From: Massilia kyonggiensis
GTDB taxonomy: Bacteria; Pseudomonadota; Gammaproteobacteria; Burkholderiales; Burkholderiaceae_D
Direction: 5' to 3'
Length of the DNA: 64,000 nucleotides
NCBI RefSeq assembly: GCF_024756235.1
Contig: NZ_JANUGY010000008.1
Location: 406,023 to 470,022, forward strand
Shown in pieces: positions 53,713-62,618 of this stretch (positions within the stretch are counted from its first letter, which is position 1; each line of letters begins with the position of its first letter). The translations under genes were made by a program, and so were the position numbers. The notes beneath the pieces were generated by a model. It was not told the DNA's origin. It worked only from the letters and a program-made list of their open reading frames with translations, and did no database searches.

Positions 53713-56427
53713 TCACAGGCGGTAGTTCAGGCCCAGCAGCACCTGGCGGCCGTACGTCGTGTAGCGCTCGGGCGCATAGGCGCCGCTCGCGAACGGGCTG
53801 CCCTGCTTCGTCTGGTACGGCGAGTTGTTCAGGTTATTCACCTGCAGCAGGATCGACAGGCCCTTCAGGCTGCCCTGTTCGAACGCGTAACCAGTCTGGA
53901 AGTCGATCTGCTTCTCGGCGAGGATCTCGCTGAACGAGCGCAGCGCGAACAGGCCGGTGACTTCGCCGCGGAACGCGGAGCGGTAGCGCTGGCTGACGCG
54001 CGCCGAGAAGCCGTTCTTTTCATAGAACAGCGTCACGTTCGACACGCTGCCCGACAGGCCCGGCAGCTTCTCGCTCGTCCCCGGGCCGTTCGGGTGGATC
54101 GACGACGCCGTGAGCGAATAGCTGCCGAGGATGCCGAAGCCGTCCAGCGCATGCCACAGCAGGCCGCCTTCGAGGGAGCCGGACAGCTCCAGGCCCTTGA
54201 CCATGCCGCCCTGGCCGTTGGCCGGCCGGTTCATCGTGCCGATATTGCTGATCGGGACCGTCTTCGACTGGGTCGGGAAGCCGGTGAAGTCGTACGCCGT
54301 CTGCTGGTTGTAGATGTAGTTGGTGAGGTTTTTATAAAACGCGGCGACGGCGACATAGCTGCTCTTGGCGAAGTAGTTTTCGAGCGACAGGTCGAATGCG
54401 CGGGCGCGCCACGGTTCCAGCGTCGGATTGCCGCCGCTGCCGCTCCATTCGCGCGTCGTGTCGCTGATGCCGCCCGACGCGCCGGCGCGCATGTCCTGCA
54501 TCTGCGGACGCGCGACCGTCTTCGCGGCGCCGAAACGCAGCGCGGTGCGGTCGACGAAGTGGCTCAGGTCGAAGTTCAGGTTCAGGCTGGGCAGCACGTC
54601 CCGGTAGTCGCTGCCGCCGTGCAGCGGCGTGATCTTGTCGCCGGCCACCGCGAGGCCGTCCGAGCCCTGCTTCACGCCGATCACCTGCAGGCCCAGGTTG
54701 CCGCGCACGGGAACGGGACCGAGATCGGTGTCGATGCCCAGCTTGGCGTAGCCGGTCGTGACCTTCTCTTCCACGCTCCAGTTCTGGATCGCGAGGTCGG
54801 CGCTGCGGGCCGGCTGCTGGTCGTAGTACTTGGCCAGCACGGCCAGCGTGTCGTACGTGAGCACCGCGGGGATGCCCGCGAACGACAGCGACGTGGACGG
54901 CCGGATCAGATCCTGCGACACCGATACCGGCGCGTGGTTGTTCTTCAGGAAGTAGTAGTTGTTGATGTCCGAGTGCTTCTTGTCGCGCTTCGAGTAATTC
55001 AGGCCGCCCTCGACGTAGCTGAACATGCCGGCCAGGTTGCGCCGCGCGGAGACCTTGAGCGAGCCCAGCGTGTCGTCGACCTTGGGACGGTGCATGTCCG
55101 CATCCTTGCCCCAGCCGCCGACGTCGGTCAGCTTGATGAGGGCCGGGTTCGTGAAATCCACGCTCGGCGTGAATTTGGGGATGCCGTCTTCGACCGGGAT
55201 CCTGAACTGGAAGTTGTTGTCCGTGATGCCCGAATTGGCCGGGCCCAGGCCGGCGTAGGTTTCCAGCACCTGCTCGTGGCGTTTGGCTTGCGAGTACGAC
55301 AGGTCGCCGACGAACTCCCACTCCCCCGTCCGGTACTTGTTGTTCCAGCCGAGCGCGCTGAGCGTATCCTTGCGGGTGTTGTAGTCGTTGCGGGCGATCG
55401 GTTCCAGGTTCACCAGCGTGCCGCCGGTCAGGAGCTTCACGTTGCCGATCGTCTCGATCTGCGGATCGCGGTACGTGACGGCGCTCCACTGGTGCGAATT
55501 CCACATCATGCCGCGCATGATTTCCGTCTGGTCGAACTGCGAGTAGTACAGGTCGACGGTGCTGCGGAATTCACGCGACGGCTTGTAGTCCAGCACGGCC
55601 ATCAGGCCATCGCGCACTTGCTTGCGCGACGTCGCCGTCACTTCCGCACCTTTCAGGCCCACCACGTCGGCATTCCCGGGCGGCAGGTTGTTCTGGTCGC
55701 CCCACCACCAGGCCTTGTATTCCTTCTGCTGCCCCGGCGAATTCAGGTGCGCGAAGCCGACGGCCACGCCCAGCGTATTGTTCATGAACTGGTCGATGTA
55801 GGCGAAGCTGACGCGCTGGCCCCAGGCCGACGATTCGTCGTTCAGCTTGCCGTTGCCGTTCCGTTCGCCGCGCACGTTGAACGCCAGCGCGCGCTCGCGG
55901 CGGTCGAGCGGACGCACGGTCTGCAGGTCCACGGTGCCCGACAGGCCCTGGCCCACCAGCGACGCATCTGGTGTCTTGTACACGGTGACGCCGTTGATCA
56001 GCTCGGACGGATACTGGTCGTATTCGGCGCCGCGGTTATTGCTGGTGCTGACCAGTTCGCGCCCATTCATCAAGGTGCCGGCGAAGTCCGGCGACAGCCC
56101 CCGCAGAGAAATCACCTGGGCACGCCCGGCCACGCGCTGGGCCGTGAGGCCCGGCAGGCGCGCGATCGATTCCGCGATCGACACGTCCGGCAACTTGCCG
56201 ATGTCCTCGGCCGTGATCGCTTCGACGATGGAATCGGAATCGCGCTTGATGGCCATCGAACTCTCGATGCTGCCGCGGATGCCGGTGACGACCACGGTGT
56301 TCGCGGTGGCGTCTCCGGTGCTTTGCGCGGTTGCGGCGCCACCCCACAGCAGCGCGGCGCAGGCGGCGGCGATCGGGGTGATGGTCAGGATGCGTTGCTG
56401 GGGGCGGACTTTGCCGGGTTGATGCAT
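53713..56427 (-). CDS. Caulobacter-type TonB-dependent receptor
   Basis: A 904-aa outer-membrane receptor that takes up oligosaccharides using TonB energy. It has a signal peptide (LLWGGAATAQ), then VVVTGIRGSIESSMAIKRDS, typical of the Caulobacter-type group. The plug domain includes AEDIGKLPDVSIAESIARLPG and QVISLRGLSPDFAGTLMNGR. A 22-strand barrel follows and ends in VLLGLNYRL. GGAG lies 7 nt before the ATG. It heads an operon with GH5 and GH30 beta-glucanases, so the likely ligands are beta-glucan oligosaccharides. Four LacI-type palindromes in the upstream gap suggest control by a sugar-responsive repressor. Confidence 0.95.
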   Translation of the reverse strand: MHQPGKVRPQQRILTITPIAAACAALLWGGAATAQSTGDATANTVVVTGIRGSIESSMAIKRDSDSIVEAITAEDIGKLPDVSIAESIARLPGLTAQRVAGRAQVISLRGLSPDFAGTLMNGRELVSTSNNRGAEYDQYPSELINGVTVYKTPDASLVGQGLSGTVDLQTVRPLDRRERALAFNVRGERNGNGKLNDESSAWGQRVSFAYIDQFMNNTLGVAVGFAHLNSPGQQKEYKAWWWGDQNNLPPGNADVVGLKGAEVTATSRKQVRDGLMAVLDYKPSREFRSTVDLYYSQFDQTEIMRGMMWNSHQWSAVTYRDPQIETIGNVKLLTGGTLVNLEPIARNDYNTRKDTLSALGWNNKYRTGEWEFVGDLSYSQAKRHEQVLETYAGLGPANSGITDNNFQFRIPVEDGIPKFTPSVDFTNPALIKLTDVGGWGKDADMHRPKVDDTLGSLKVSARRNLAGMFSYVEGGLNYSKRDKKHSDINNYYFLKNNHAPVSVSQDLIRPSTSLSFAGIPAVLTYDTLAVLAKYYDQQPARSADLAIQNWSVEEKVTTGYAKLGIDTDLGPVPVRGNLGLQVIGVKQGSDGLAVAGDKITPLHGGSDYRDVLPSLNLNFDLSHFVDRTALRFGAAKTVARPQMQDMRAGASGGISDTTREWSGSGGNPTLEPWRARAFDLSLENYFAKSSYVAVAAFYKNLTNYIYNQQTAYDFTGFPTQSKTVPISNIGTMNRPANGQGGMVKGLELSGSLEGGLLWHALDGFGILGSYSLTASSIHPNGPGTSEKLPGLSGSVSNVTLFYEKNGFSARVSQRYRSAFRGEVTGLFALRSFSEILAEKQIDFQTGYAFEQGSLKGLSILLQVNNLNNSPYQTKQGSPFASGAYAPERYTTYGRQVLLGLNYRL

Positions 56428-56461
56428 GATGGTCTCCGTATTGTTTGAACTAATGTGATCC

Positions 56462-56503
56462 TGGAAGCGCTTCCATCCGTATATGCATGTGGAAACGTTG
56501 CCA
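56462..56503. promoter_or_regulatory. LacI-type operator pair proximal to the TonB receptor gene
   Basis: TGGAAGCGCTTCCA (56462-56475) is a perfect 14-bp palindrome. TGGAAACGTTGCCA (56490-56503) pairs at 6 of 7 positions. Centres are 28 bp apart. They lie 35-76 bp upstream of the receptor start codon and have the central CG and TGG/CCA ends of LacI-family operators. Confidence 0.65.
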
Positions 56504-56581
56504 TCTCATGACGCACGCGGGACGCGTTTCCGTCGCTTTCCTCTCGCGACCCGTCCGATCAGCGGTGTGCGGCACCTAAAG

Positions 56582-56627
56582 TGGAAACGTTGCCAAATTT
56601 GATGAAAAAAATTTGGAAACGTTGCCA
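56582..56627. promoter_or_regulatory. LacI-type operator pair proximal to the double GH43 gene
   Basis: TGGAAACGTTGCCA occurs at 56582-56595 and again at 56614-56627, centres 32 bp apart, identical to the copy at 56490-56503. They lie in the 377-bp divergent gap 56428-56804, which holds no gene. They would allow one repressor to govern both transcription directions. Confidence 0.65.
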
Positions 56628-56804
56628 AATCTGAAGTCATTGTCCGCTGAAGCTGAATCGAATGTCAATACTTTGTATGTGTTCGGATAACAACAGCTGA
56701 ATTCACATACCTAATTTCAAAAAAGTCATGGCACGGACGTCGCCCGCCATCTCCAAACCCCGCTAGACTTCGCCGGGTCCGCAAATTCACGTGAAAAGGG
56801 TCCC

Positions 56805-58661
56805 ATGCTTCGCCTGTCCACCGTCCTTGCCTGCGCCCTGCTCGCCCCCACCCTCGCGCTGGCGCAAGACAAGGCCCCCCTGAATACCTGGCTGTTCACT
56901 TCCTTTCGCGGCAATGGCGACGGCCTGCACCTGGCCGCCAGCGACGACGGCATGGCATGGAAGGACACGGGCAAGGTCTACCTGACGTCGACCGTGGGAA
57001 GCGGCCTGATGCGCGACCAGCACATCATGCGCGGACCCGACGGCATTTTCCGCATGGTGTGGACCACGGGCTGGAAGGACAAGGGCATCGGCTATGCCGC
57101 CTCGAATGACCTGCTCCACTGGACGGCGCCGCGCTACCTGCCCTTCTTCGAGAAGGTAGCGGGCGTGCGCAACGCGTGGGCGCCGGAAACCTTTTACGAC
57201 GAGGACGGCAAGCAGTTCGTCATCACCTGGTCGTCCAGCATCGACGGGCGTTTCAGGAAGACCGAGTCGCGCGAGCGGATGAACAACCGCACCTATTTCG
57301 TGACCACCCGCGACTTCGAGACGTTCAGCGAACCGAAGCTGTTCCTCGATCCGGGCTTCGACCACATCGACACCACGATCGCCAGGGTCGGCGGACGCTA
57401 CATCGCCGTGTTCAAGGAAGGCGACAGGCAGAAGGCCAAACGCTGGGGACCGCTCCACTGGGCCGTGGCCGACAAGCCGCTCGGGCCGTACAAGCTCAGC
57501 CCCAGGCCGCTGATCACCGGGCGGGCCGAAGGTCCGACGCTGCTGGTTGATGGCGACACCACCCGCCTGTACGTCGACTTCTACGCCGACGGCCGTTACG
57601 GCGCGTATGAAACCCGCGACTGGGTCACCTGGACCGACGTCTCGGACAAGGTCGCGGTCGCGCCGGGCCAGCGCCACGGCACCGTGTTGTCGGTGCCGGC
57701 CTGGTTGTCGAAAGACGTCGCCGCCGCGCAGCCTGCAACGACGGCCGCGCCCGCGAGCGGCATCGCCGCCGCACCGCCGCCCGTGCTGGAAGGGTTCACG
57801 GCCGATCCGTCCATCCGCGTATTCGGCGACACCTATTACATCTATCCCACCTCGGACAAGCCGTTCTGGCAGACCACCGACTTTTCGGCCTGGTCGTCGA
57901 AGAACCTGGTCGACTGGAAGAAGGAGCGGATGGTCCTGGACGTGGCGCACGACCTGAAGTGGGCGAAGGTCGAAGCCTGGGCGCCGGACGCCATCGAGCG
58001 CAACGGCACCTGGTACTTCTATTTCTGCGCGCAGGGAAACATCGGCGTGGCCACGGCCAGGTCGCCGCTGGGGCCATTCGTCGACGCGCTCGGCAAGCCC
58101 CTGATCCCCAAGGGGTCCGGCGTCGGGTCCAACACGATCGACCCGTATCCGTTCATCGACGACGATGGCCAGGCCTACCTCTACTACGGCAACGGCAAGC
58201 TGGGCAACGTCTACAAGCTCAAGCCCGACATGGTGACGCTCGACGGCCCCGTCCACACGATCGAATTGCGCGACCACCGCGAGGCGCCGGTCGTATTCAA
58301 GCGCAACGGCAAATACTATTTCATGTGGTCGATCGACGATGCGCGCAGCCCGGACTACCGGGTGGGCTGGGGCGTGGCGGATTCCCCGCTGGGCCCTGTC
58401 AAGTCGCCGGACAAGGATTTCATCGTGCTGCAGAAGAACGGGCCGGCCGTGGGCACGGCGCACCACAGCGTCGTGAACGTGCCGGGCACCGACCGGTGGT
58501 ACGTTGCCTATCACCGCCACGCGCTGCCCGTGGGCAGCGGCTACCAGCGCGAAACAGTGCTGGCGAAGATGGAATTCGACGCGGACGGCGCGATCCGCCC
58601 GATGGACCCGCTGACGGCACCTTTCAAGCCCGGCGATGTGGGCGAGCCGATCCGCAAGTAG
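56805..58661 (+). CDS. secreted protein with two GH43-type propellers
   Basis: A 618-aa exported protein (signal peptide LRLSTVLACALLAPTLALAQ) containing two consecutive five-bladed propellers of the GH43/GH32 clan type. Propeller 1 (about 20-300) has WAPETFYDEDGKQFVITWSS and a candidate acid in GRAEGPTLLVDGD, but no clear base Asp near its start. Propeller 2 (about 325-618) has the full set: FTADPSIRVFGDTYYIYP (base), WAPDAIERNGTWYFYF (pKa-modulator) and DHREAPVVFKRNGKYYFM (acid). Propeller 2 is thus probably catalytic and propeller 1 degenerate or binding. It is divergent from the TonB receptor operon and shares its operators; the substrate may be an arabinoside, xyloside or galactan side chain. 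Confidence 0.85.
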   Translation: MLRLSTVLACALLAPTLALAQDKAPLNTWLFTSFRGNGDGLHLAASDDGMAWKDTGKVYLTSTVGSGLMRDQHIMRGPDGIFRMVWTTGWKDKGIGYAASNDLLHWTAPRYLPFFEKVAGVRNAWAPETFYDEDGKQFVITWSSSIDGRFRKTESRERMNNRTYFVTTRDFETFSEPKLFLDPGFDHIDTTIARVGGRYIAVFKEGDRQKAKRWGPLHWAVADKPLGPYKLSPRPLITGRAEGPTLLVDGDTTRLYVDFYADGRYGAYETRDWVTWTDVSDKVAVAPGQRHGTVLSVPAWLSKDVAAAQPATTAAPASGIAAAPPPVLEGFTADPSIRVFGDTYYIYPTSDKPFWQTTDFSAWSSKNLVDWKKERMVLDVAHDLKWAKVEAWAPDAIERNGTWYFYFCAQGNIGVATARSPLGPFVDALGKPLIPKGSGVGSNTIDPYPFIDDDGQAYLYYGNGKLGNVYKLKPDMVTLDGPVHTIELRDHREAPVVFKRNGKYYFMWSIDDARSPDYRVGWGVADSPLGPVKSPDKDFIVLQKNGPAVGTAHHSVVNVPGTDRWYVAYHRHALPVGSGYQRETVLAKMEFDADGAIRPMDPLTAPFKPGDVGEPIRK

Positions 58662-58676
58662 CCGATTCCGGCAGTC

Positions 58677-60869
58677 CTACCGGCGCTTCGCCCGCGCCGC
58701 GTGCAGCTTCCGGTAGCTGTCCATCAGGCGATGATGCCTGTCGAGCCCTTCCAGCTTCATGCTCGTCGGCGTCAGGCCGTGGAAGCGCACGCTGCCGTCG
58801 ACCGAACCCAGCACCGCGTCCATGCGCGGATTGCCATACATCCGGCGGAAATTGGCCACGTAGTCGTCCAGTTCCAGCTCGTCATCGAGCACCACTTCGA
58901 GCACCACGTTCATCGCCTGGTAGAACAGGCGCCGCTCGACGGTGTTGTCGTTGTATTGCAGGAAGGCGCCCACCAGTTCGTGCGCTTCCTCGAACTGCTG
59001 CAAGGCGAGATGGATCAGCAGTTTCAACTCGAGGACCGTCAACTGGCCCCACTCCGTGTTCTCGTCGAACTCGATGCCGATCAGCGTGGCGATGTCGGAA
59101 TACTCGTCCAGCTCATTGTTTCCCAGGCGATCCAGCAACGCAGCCAGGGCGTCGTCGTCCAGGCGGTGCAGGTTCAGGATGTCTTCGCGGAACAGCAGCG
59201 CCTTGTTGGTGTTGTCCCAGACCAGATCCTCGACCGGATAGACTTCCGAGTAGCCGGGCACGAGGATCCGGCACGCCGTGGCGCCCAGTTCGTCGTACAC
59301 CGCCATGTACACTTCCTTGCCCATGTCCTCGAGAATCCCGAGCAGGGTCGCCGCTTCCTCGGCATTGGCATTCTCGCCTTGCGCCGTGAAATCCCATTCG
59401 ACGAAATCGTGGTCCGCTTTGGCACTGAAAAAGCGCCACGACACGACGCCGCTGGAATCGATGAAGTGCTCGACAAAGTTGTACGGCTCCGTCACGGCTT
59501 CGCTGGCGAAGGTCGGCTGCGGCAGATCGTTCAGGCCCTCGAAACTGCGGCCCTGCAGCAGTTCCGTCAGGCTCCGTTCCAGCGCCACCTCGAAGCTCGG
59601 ATGCGCGCCGAACGAGGCGAACACGCCGCCCGTGCGCGGATTCATCAGGGTCACGCACATGACGGGATAGGCGCCGCCCAGCGACGCATCCTTGACCAGC
59701 ACCGGAAAGCCCTGCGCTTCCAGTTCCTGGATGCCGGCCACGATGCCGGGATATTTCGCCAGCACGTCCTGCGGCACATCGGGCAGCGCGATCTCGCCTT
59801 CAAGGATCTCGCGCTTCACGGCCCGTTCGAAAATCTCGGACAGGCATTGCACCTGCGCTTCGGCCAGCGTGTTACCGGCGCTCATGCCATTGCTGGCGTA
59901 AAGGTTCTCGATCAGGTTGGACGGGAAATAGACGGTCTCGCCGTCCGACTGCCGCACGTAAGGCAGCGACACGATCCCGCGCGCCACGTTCCCCGAATTG
60001 GTGTCGATCAGGTGCGAGCCGCGCAGCTCGCCCTCCGGGTCATAGATCTCGCGGCAGTACGCATCGAGGATCTCGTCCGGCAATGCGTCATCGGGACCGG
60101 GCTGGAACCAGCGCTCGTCCGGATAATGGACGAAGGCCGCGTTGGCGATCTCCTCGCCCCAATAGCTGCCGGCATAGAAATGGTTGTTGCTGATGCGTTC
60201 GATATACTCGCCCAACGCGGACGCCAGCGCGCTTTCCTTGGTCGCGCCCTTCCCGTTGGTGAAACACATCGGCGAGTGCGCGTCGCGGATATGCAGCGAC
60301 CACACGTTCGGCACGATATTGCGCCATGACGCGATCTCGATCTTGATGCCGAGACCCGCCAGCAATCCCGACATGTTGGCGATGGTCTGTTCCAGCGGCA
60401 GGTCCTTGCCGGGAATATAGGTGGCCGCATCGGCGGGAGGCTGCAGCGTCAGCAACGCCTGCGCATCCGCATCCAGGTTCTCGACTTCTTCGATCACGAA
60501 CTCGGGCCCGGTCTGCACCACTTTTTTCACGGTACAGCGGTCGATCGAACGCAGGATCCCCTGGCGGTCCTTTTCCGAGATATCCGGCGGCAGCTCGACC
60601 TGGATCTTGAAAATCTGCCGGTAGCGGTTTTCCGGGTCGACGATATTATTCTGCGACAGGCGGATATTTTCGGTAGGGATATCGCGGGTATTGCAGTACA
60701 ACTTCACGAAGTACGCGGCGCACAGGGCCGACGACGCCAGAAAATAGTCGAACGGGCCCGGCGCCGAGCCATCGCCCTTGTAGCGGATCGGCTGATCGGC
60801 GATGACGGTGAAGTCATCGAACTTGGCTTCCAGACGCAGCTTGTCGAGAAAGTTGACCTTGATTTCCAT
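58677..60869 (-). CDS. OsmC-YcaO fusion protein
   Basis: A 730-aa cytoplasmic protein. Residues 1-150 form an OsmC-like domain (YKGDGSAPGPFDYFLASSALCAAYFVKLYC), with the two cysteines of the OsmC/Ohr fold changed in spacing. Residues about 170-590 are a YcaO domain (TNGKGATKESALASALGEYIER, SNLIENLYASNGMSAGNTL, CLSEIFERAVKREIL) with the Glu-rich ATP-binding residues. A helical C-terminal region follows. YcaO enzymes activate backbone amides with ATP; Escherichia coli YcaO is linked to RimO methylthiolation of ribosomal protein S12. No azole or thioamide peptide genes are nearby, so a housekeeping role is more likely than RiPP synthesis. A hairpin lies in its leader. Confidence 0.9.
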   Translation of the reverse strand: MEIKVNFLDKLRLEAKFDDFTVIADQPIRYKGDGSAPGPFDYFLASSALCAAYFVKLYCNTRDIPTENIRLSQNNIVDPENRYRQIFKIQVELPPDISEKDRQGILRSIDRCTVKKVVQTGPEFVIEEVENLDADAQALLTLQPPADAATYIPGKDLPLEQTIANMSGLLAGLGIKIEIASWRNIVPNVWSLHIRDAHSPMCFTNGKGATKESALASALGEYIERISNNHFYAGSYWGEEIANAAFVHYPDERWFQPGPDDALPDEILDAYCREIYDPEGELRGSHLIDTNSGNVARGIVSLPYVRQSDGETVYFPSNLIENLYASNGMSAGNTLAEAQVQCLSEIFERAVKREILEGEIALPDVPQDVLAKYPGIVAGIQELEAQGFPVLVKDASLGGAYPVMCVTLMNPRTGGVFASFGAHPSFEVALERSLTELLQGRSFEGLNDLPQPTFASEAVTEPYNFVEHFIDSSGVVSWRFFSAKADHDFVEWDFTAQGENANAEEAATLLGILEDMGKEVYMAVYDELGATACRILVPGYSEVYPVEDLVWDNTNKALLFREDILNLHRLDDDALAALLDRLGNNELDEYSDIATLIGIEFDENTEWGQLTVLELKLLIHLALQQFEEAHELVGAFLQYNDNTVERRLFYQAMNVVLEVVLDDELELDDYVANFRRMYGNPRMDAVLGSVDGSVRFHGLTPTSMKLEGLDRHHRLMDSYRKLHAARAKRR

Positions 60870-60892
60870 CGGAGATTCCTAGTGTTTCAATA

Positions 60893-60918
60893 CAAAGCCC
60901 TGTGAAGACAGGGCTTTG
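60893..60918 (-). promoter_or_regulatory. leader hairpin upstream of the YcaO gene
   Basis: A perfect 11-bp inverted repeat (CAAAGCCCTGT at 60893-60903 and its complement at 60908-60918) with a 4-nt loop lies 23 bp upstream of the start codon. No T run follows on either strand, so it is not an ordinary terminator. It could shape the 5' untranslated region or bind a protein. Confidence 0.4.
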
Positions 60919-61018
60919 CGAGGTAAGGCGAGCATCTTACTCGATCCCTTGCCTGGGGGCGAATGCAGCGTGTCGCAATGCATTGACACGGGGACGGAAA
61001 TCGTACAGACTCGACAAG

Positions 61019-61033
61019 ATGTTAGCGCTATTG
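61019..61033. promoter_or_regulatory. LacI-type operator upstream of the sugar porter gene
   Basis: ATGTTAGCGCTATTG contains the perfect core TAGCGCTA (61023-61030) and resembles xylose/LacI-family operators of the TGTTAGCGCTA type. It lies immediately beside the predicted -35 of the porter promoter. Confidence 0.5.
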
Positions 61034-61058
61034 GTTTGATGGTATAGGATGTTATAGA
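61031..61058 (+). promoter_or_regulatory. candidate promoter of the sugar porter gene
   Basis: TTGGTT (61031-61036) and TATAGA (61053-61058) are spaced by 16 bp, 48 bp before the start codon and next to the operator core. Confidence 0.45.
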
Positions 61059-61105
61059 CCTGCACCGACGGCGCTGACAGACCAAGACAAACCAAGGAGA
61101 CTTGT

Positions 61106-62539
61106 ATGAATACCAGTGCCGTCGAGAGCACGAGTACCATCCAGGAGGCGGAAAATACCCGCCTCATCATTCTGATCAGCTGCGTTGCCACGATCGGCGG
61201 CTTCCTGTTCGGCTTTGACAGCGGCGTCATCAACGGCACCGTCGACGGCCTGAAGCAGGCCTTCCATTCTACCGACGCCGAACTCGGCTTCGAAGTCGCA
61301 TCGATGCTGCTGGGCTGCGCGCTCGGCGCCTTCACCGCCGGCCGCCTGGGCGACCTGTGGGGCCGCCGTACCGTGCTGCTCATCTCGTCGGTGATGTTCC
61401 TGCTGTCGGCACTGGGCGCGGGCTTCGCGACGACCTCGGCCGTCTTCATCGCCGCCCGCGTGCTGGGCGGCTTCGCGGTCGGCGCGGCCAGCGTGATGTC
61501 GCCGGCGTACATCGCCGAAGTGGCCTCGGCCCGCTACCGCGGCCGGCTGGCGACGGTCCAGCAGATCGCCATCATCAGCGGCCTGTTCTGCGCCTTCCTG
61601 AGCAACTACATCCTGGCGCGCGCGGCCGGCGGCTCGACCGGCGTGCTGTGGCTGGGGCAAGAGGCATGGCGCTGGATGTTCTGGATGATGGCGATCCCGT
61701 CCGTGCTGTTCCTGCTGCTGCTGCTGACGATCCCGGAAAGCCCGCGCTTCCTCGTCGCCAAGAAGCGCAAGGACGAGGCGCTGGCCGTGCTGGAACGCCT
61801 GTACGGCGCCGCCGTGGCCCGCACGAAATTCAACGCGATCGACGTGTCGCTGGCGGAAGACCACCACCGTCCGCAGCTGTCGGACCTGGTCAACAAGGCG
61901 ACCGGCAAGCTGCGCCCGATCGTGTGGGTCGGCATCGGCCTGGCAACGTTCCAGCAGCTGGTCGGCATCAACGTGGTGTTCTATTACGGCGCGGTGCTGT
62001 GGCAGGCCGTGGGCTTTTCCGAAAGCGATGCGCTGCTGATCAACGTGCTGTCGGGTGGCCTGAGCATCGGCGCCTGCATCGTCACGGTGTTCCTGATCGA
62101 CCGCATCGGCCGCAAGCCCCTGCTGTGGATCGGCTCGGCCGGCATGGCGGTGACGCTCGGACTGGTGACGTTCGCCTTCGCCAGCGCCTCGCTCGACGCC
62201 AACGGCAAACTGGCCCTGTCCGGCACGATGGGCGTGGTGGCCCTGGCCGCGGCGAATATCTACGTCATCTTCTTCAACATCTCCTGGGGTCCGGTGATGT
62301 GGGTCATGCTGGGCGAGATGTTCCCGAACCAGATCCGCGGTTCCGGCCTGGCAGTCGCCGGCGCGGCCCAGTGGACGTCCAACTTCCTGATTACCGTGAC
62401 CTTCCCGATGCTGCTCGCCAGCATCGGCCTAGCGGGCGCCTACGGCCTGTACACCGTGGCCGCGGTGATCTCGGTCTACTTCGTGCTGCGCTACGTGCAT
62501 GAAACGCGCGGCAAGGAACTGGAGCAGATGGAAGGCTGA
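61106..62539 (+). CDS. sugar porter family MFS sugar/H+ symporter
   Basis: A 477-aa inner-membrane transporter with 12 predicted helices and the sugar-porter signatures: GGFLFGFDSGVINGT, GRLGDLWGRRTVLLIS, YIAEVASARYRGRL, IPESPRFLVAKKRKDEAL, GIGLATFQQLVGINVVFYYG, IDRIGRKPLL and a C-terminal HETRGKELEQME. It should import a monosaccharide (xylose, glucose, galactose or arabinose) with protons. An operator like those of xylose repressors sits at its promoter, which favours a pentose. It fits the surrounding polysaccharide-degradation genes as the uptake step for released sugars. The gene is monocistronic and ends in a strong terminator. Confidence 0.94.
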   Translation: MNTSAVESTSTIQEAENTRLIILISCVATIGGFLFGFDSGVINGTVDGLKQAFHSTDAELGFEVASMLLGCALGAFTAGRLGDLWGRRTVLLISSVMFLLSALGAGFATTSAVFIAARVLGGFAVGAASVMSPAYIAEVASARYRGRLATVQQIAIISGLFCAFLSNYILARAAGGSTGVLWLGQEAWRWMFWMMAIPSVLFLLLLLTIPESPRFLVAKKRKDEALAVLERLYGAAVARTKFNAIDVSLAEDHHRPQLSDLVNKATGKLRPIVWVGIGLATFQQLVGINVVFYYGAVLWQAVGFSESDALLINVLSGGLSIGACIVTVFLIDRIGRKPLLWIGSAGMAVTLGLVTFAFASASLDANGKLALSGTMGVVALAAANIYVIFFNISWGPVMWVMLGEMFPNQIRGSGLAVAGAAQWTSNFLITVTFPMLLASIGLAGAYGLYTVAAVISVYFVLRYVHETRGKELEQMEG

Positions 62540-62563
62540 CGCGCGCGACAGCCGCCAACAAAA

Positions 62564-62612
62564 AAGGGTCGTTGATGACGGAATCCACGTCATCAACGAC
62601 CTTTCGTTTTTT
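62564..62612. terminator. bidirectional rho-independent terminator
   Basis: A 17-bp stem (62564-62580 with 62588-62604, one G-U) and a 7-nt loop are followed by CGTTTTTT on the plus strand and by a T run on the minus strand. It ends both the sugar porter transcript and the convergent esterase transcript. Confidence 0.93.
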
Positions 62613-62618
62613 CCGGGA

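Noticed and set aside
58677..60869. YcaO gene as part of a RiPP (azole/thioamide peptide) biosynthetic cluster
   Set aside because: No precursor peptide, dehydrogenase, E1-like partner or exporter lies nearby; the OsmC fusion resembles the housekeeping YcaO group.
60893..60918. Hairpin before the YcaO gene as a rho-independent terminator
   Set aside because: There is no T run after the stem on either strand; recorded instead as a leader hairpin.
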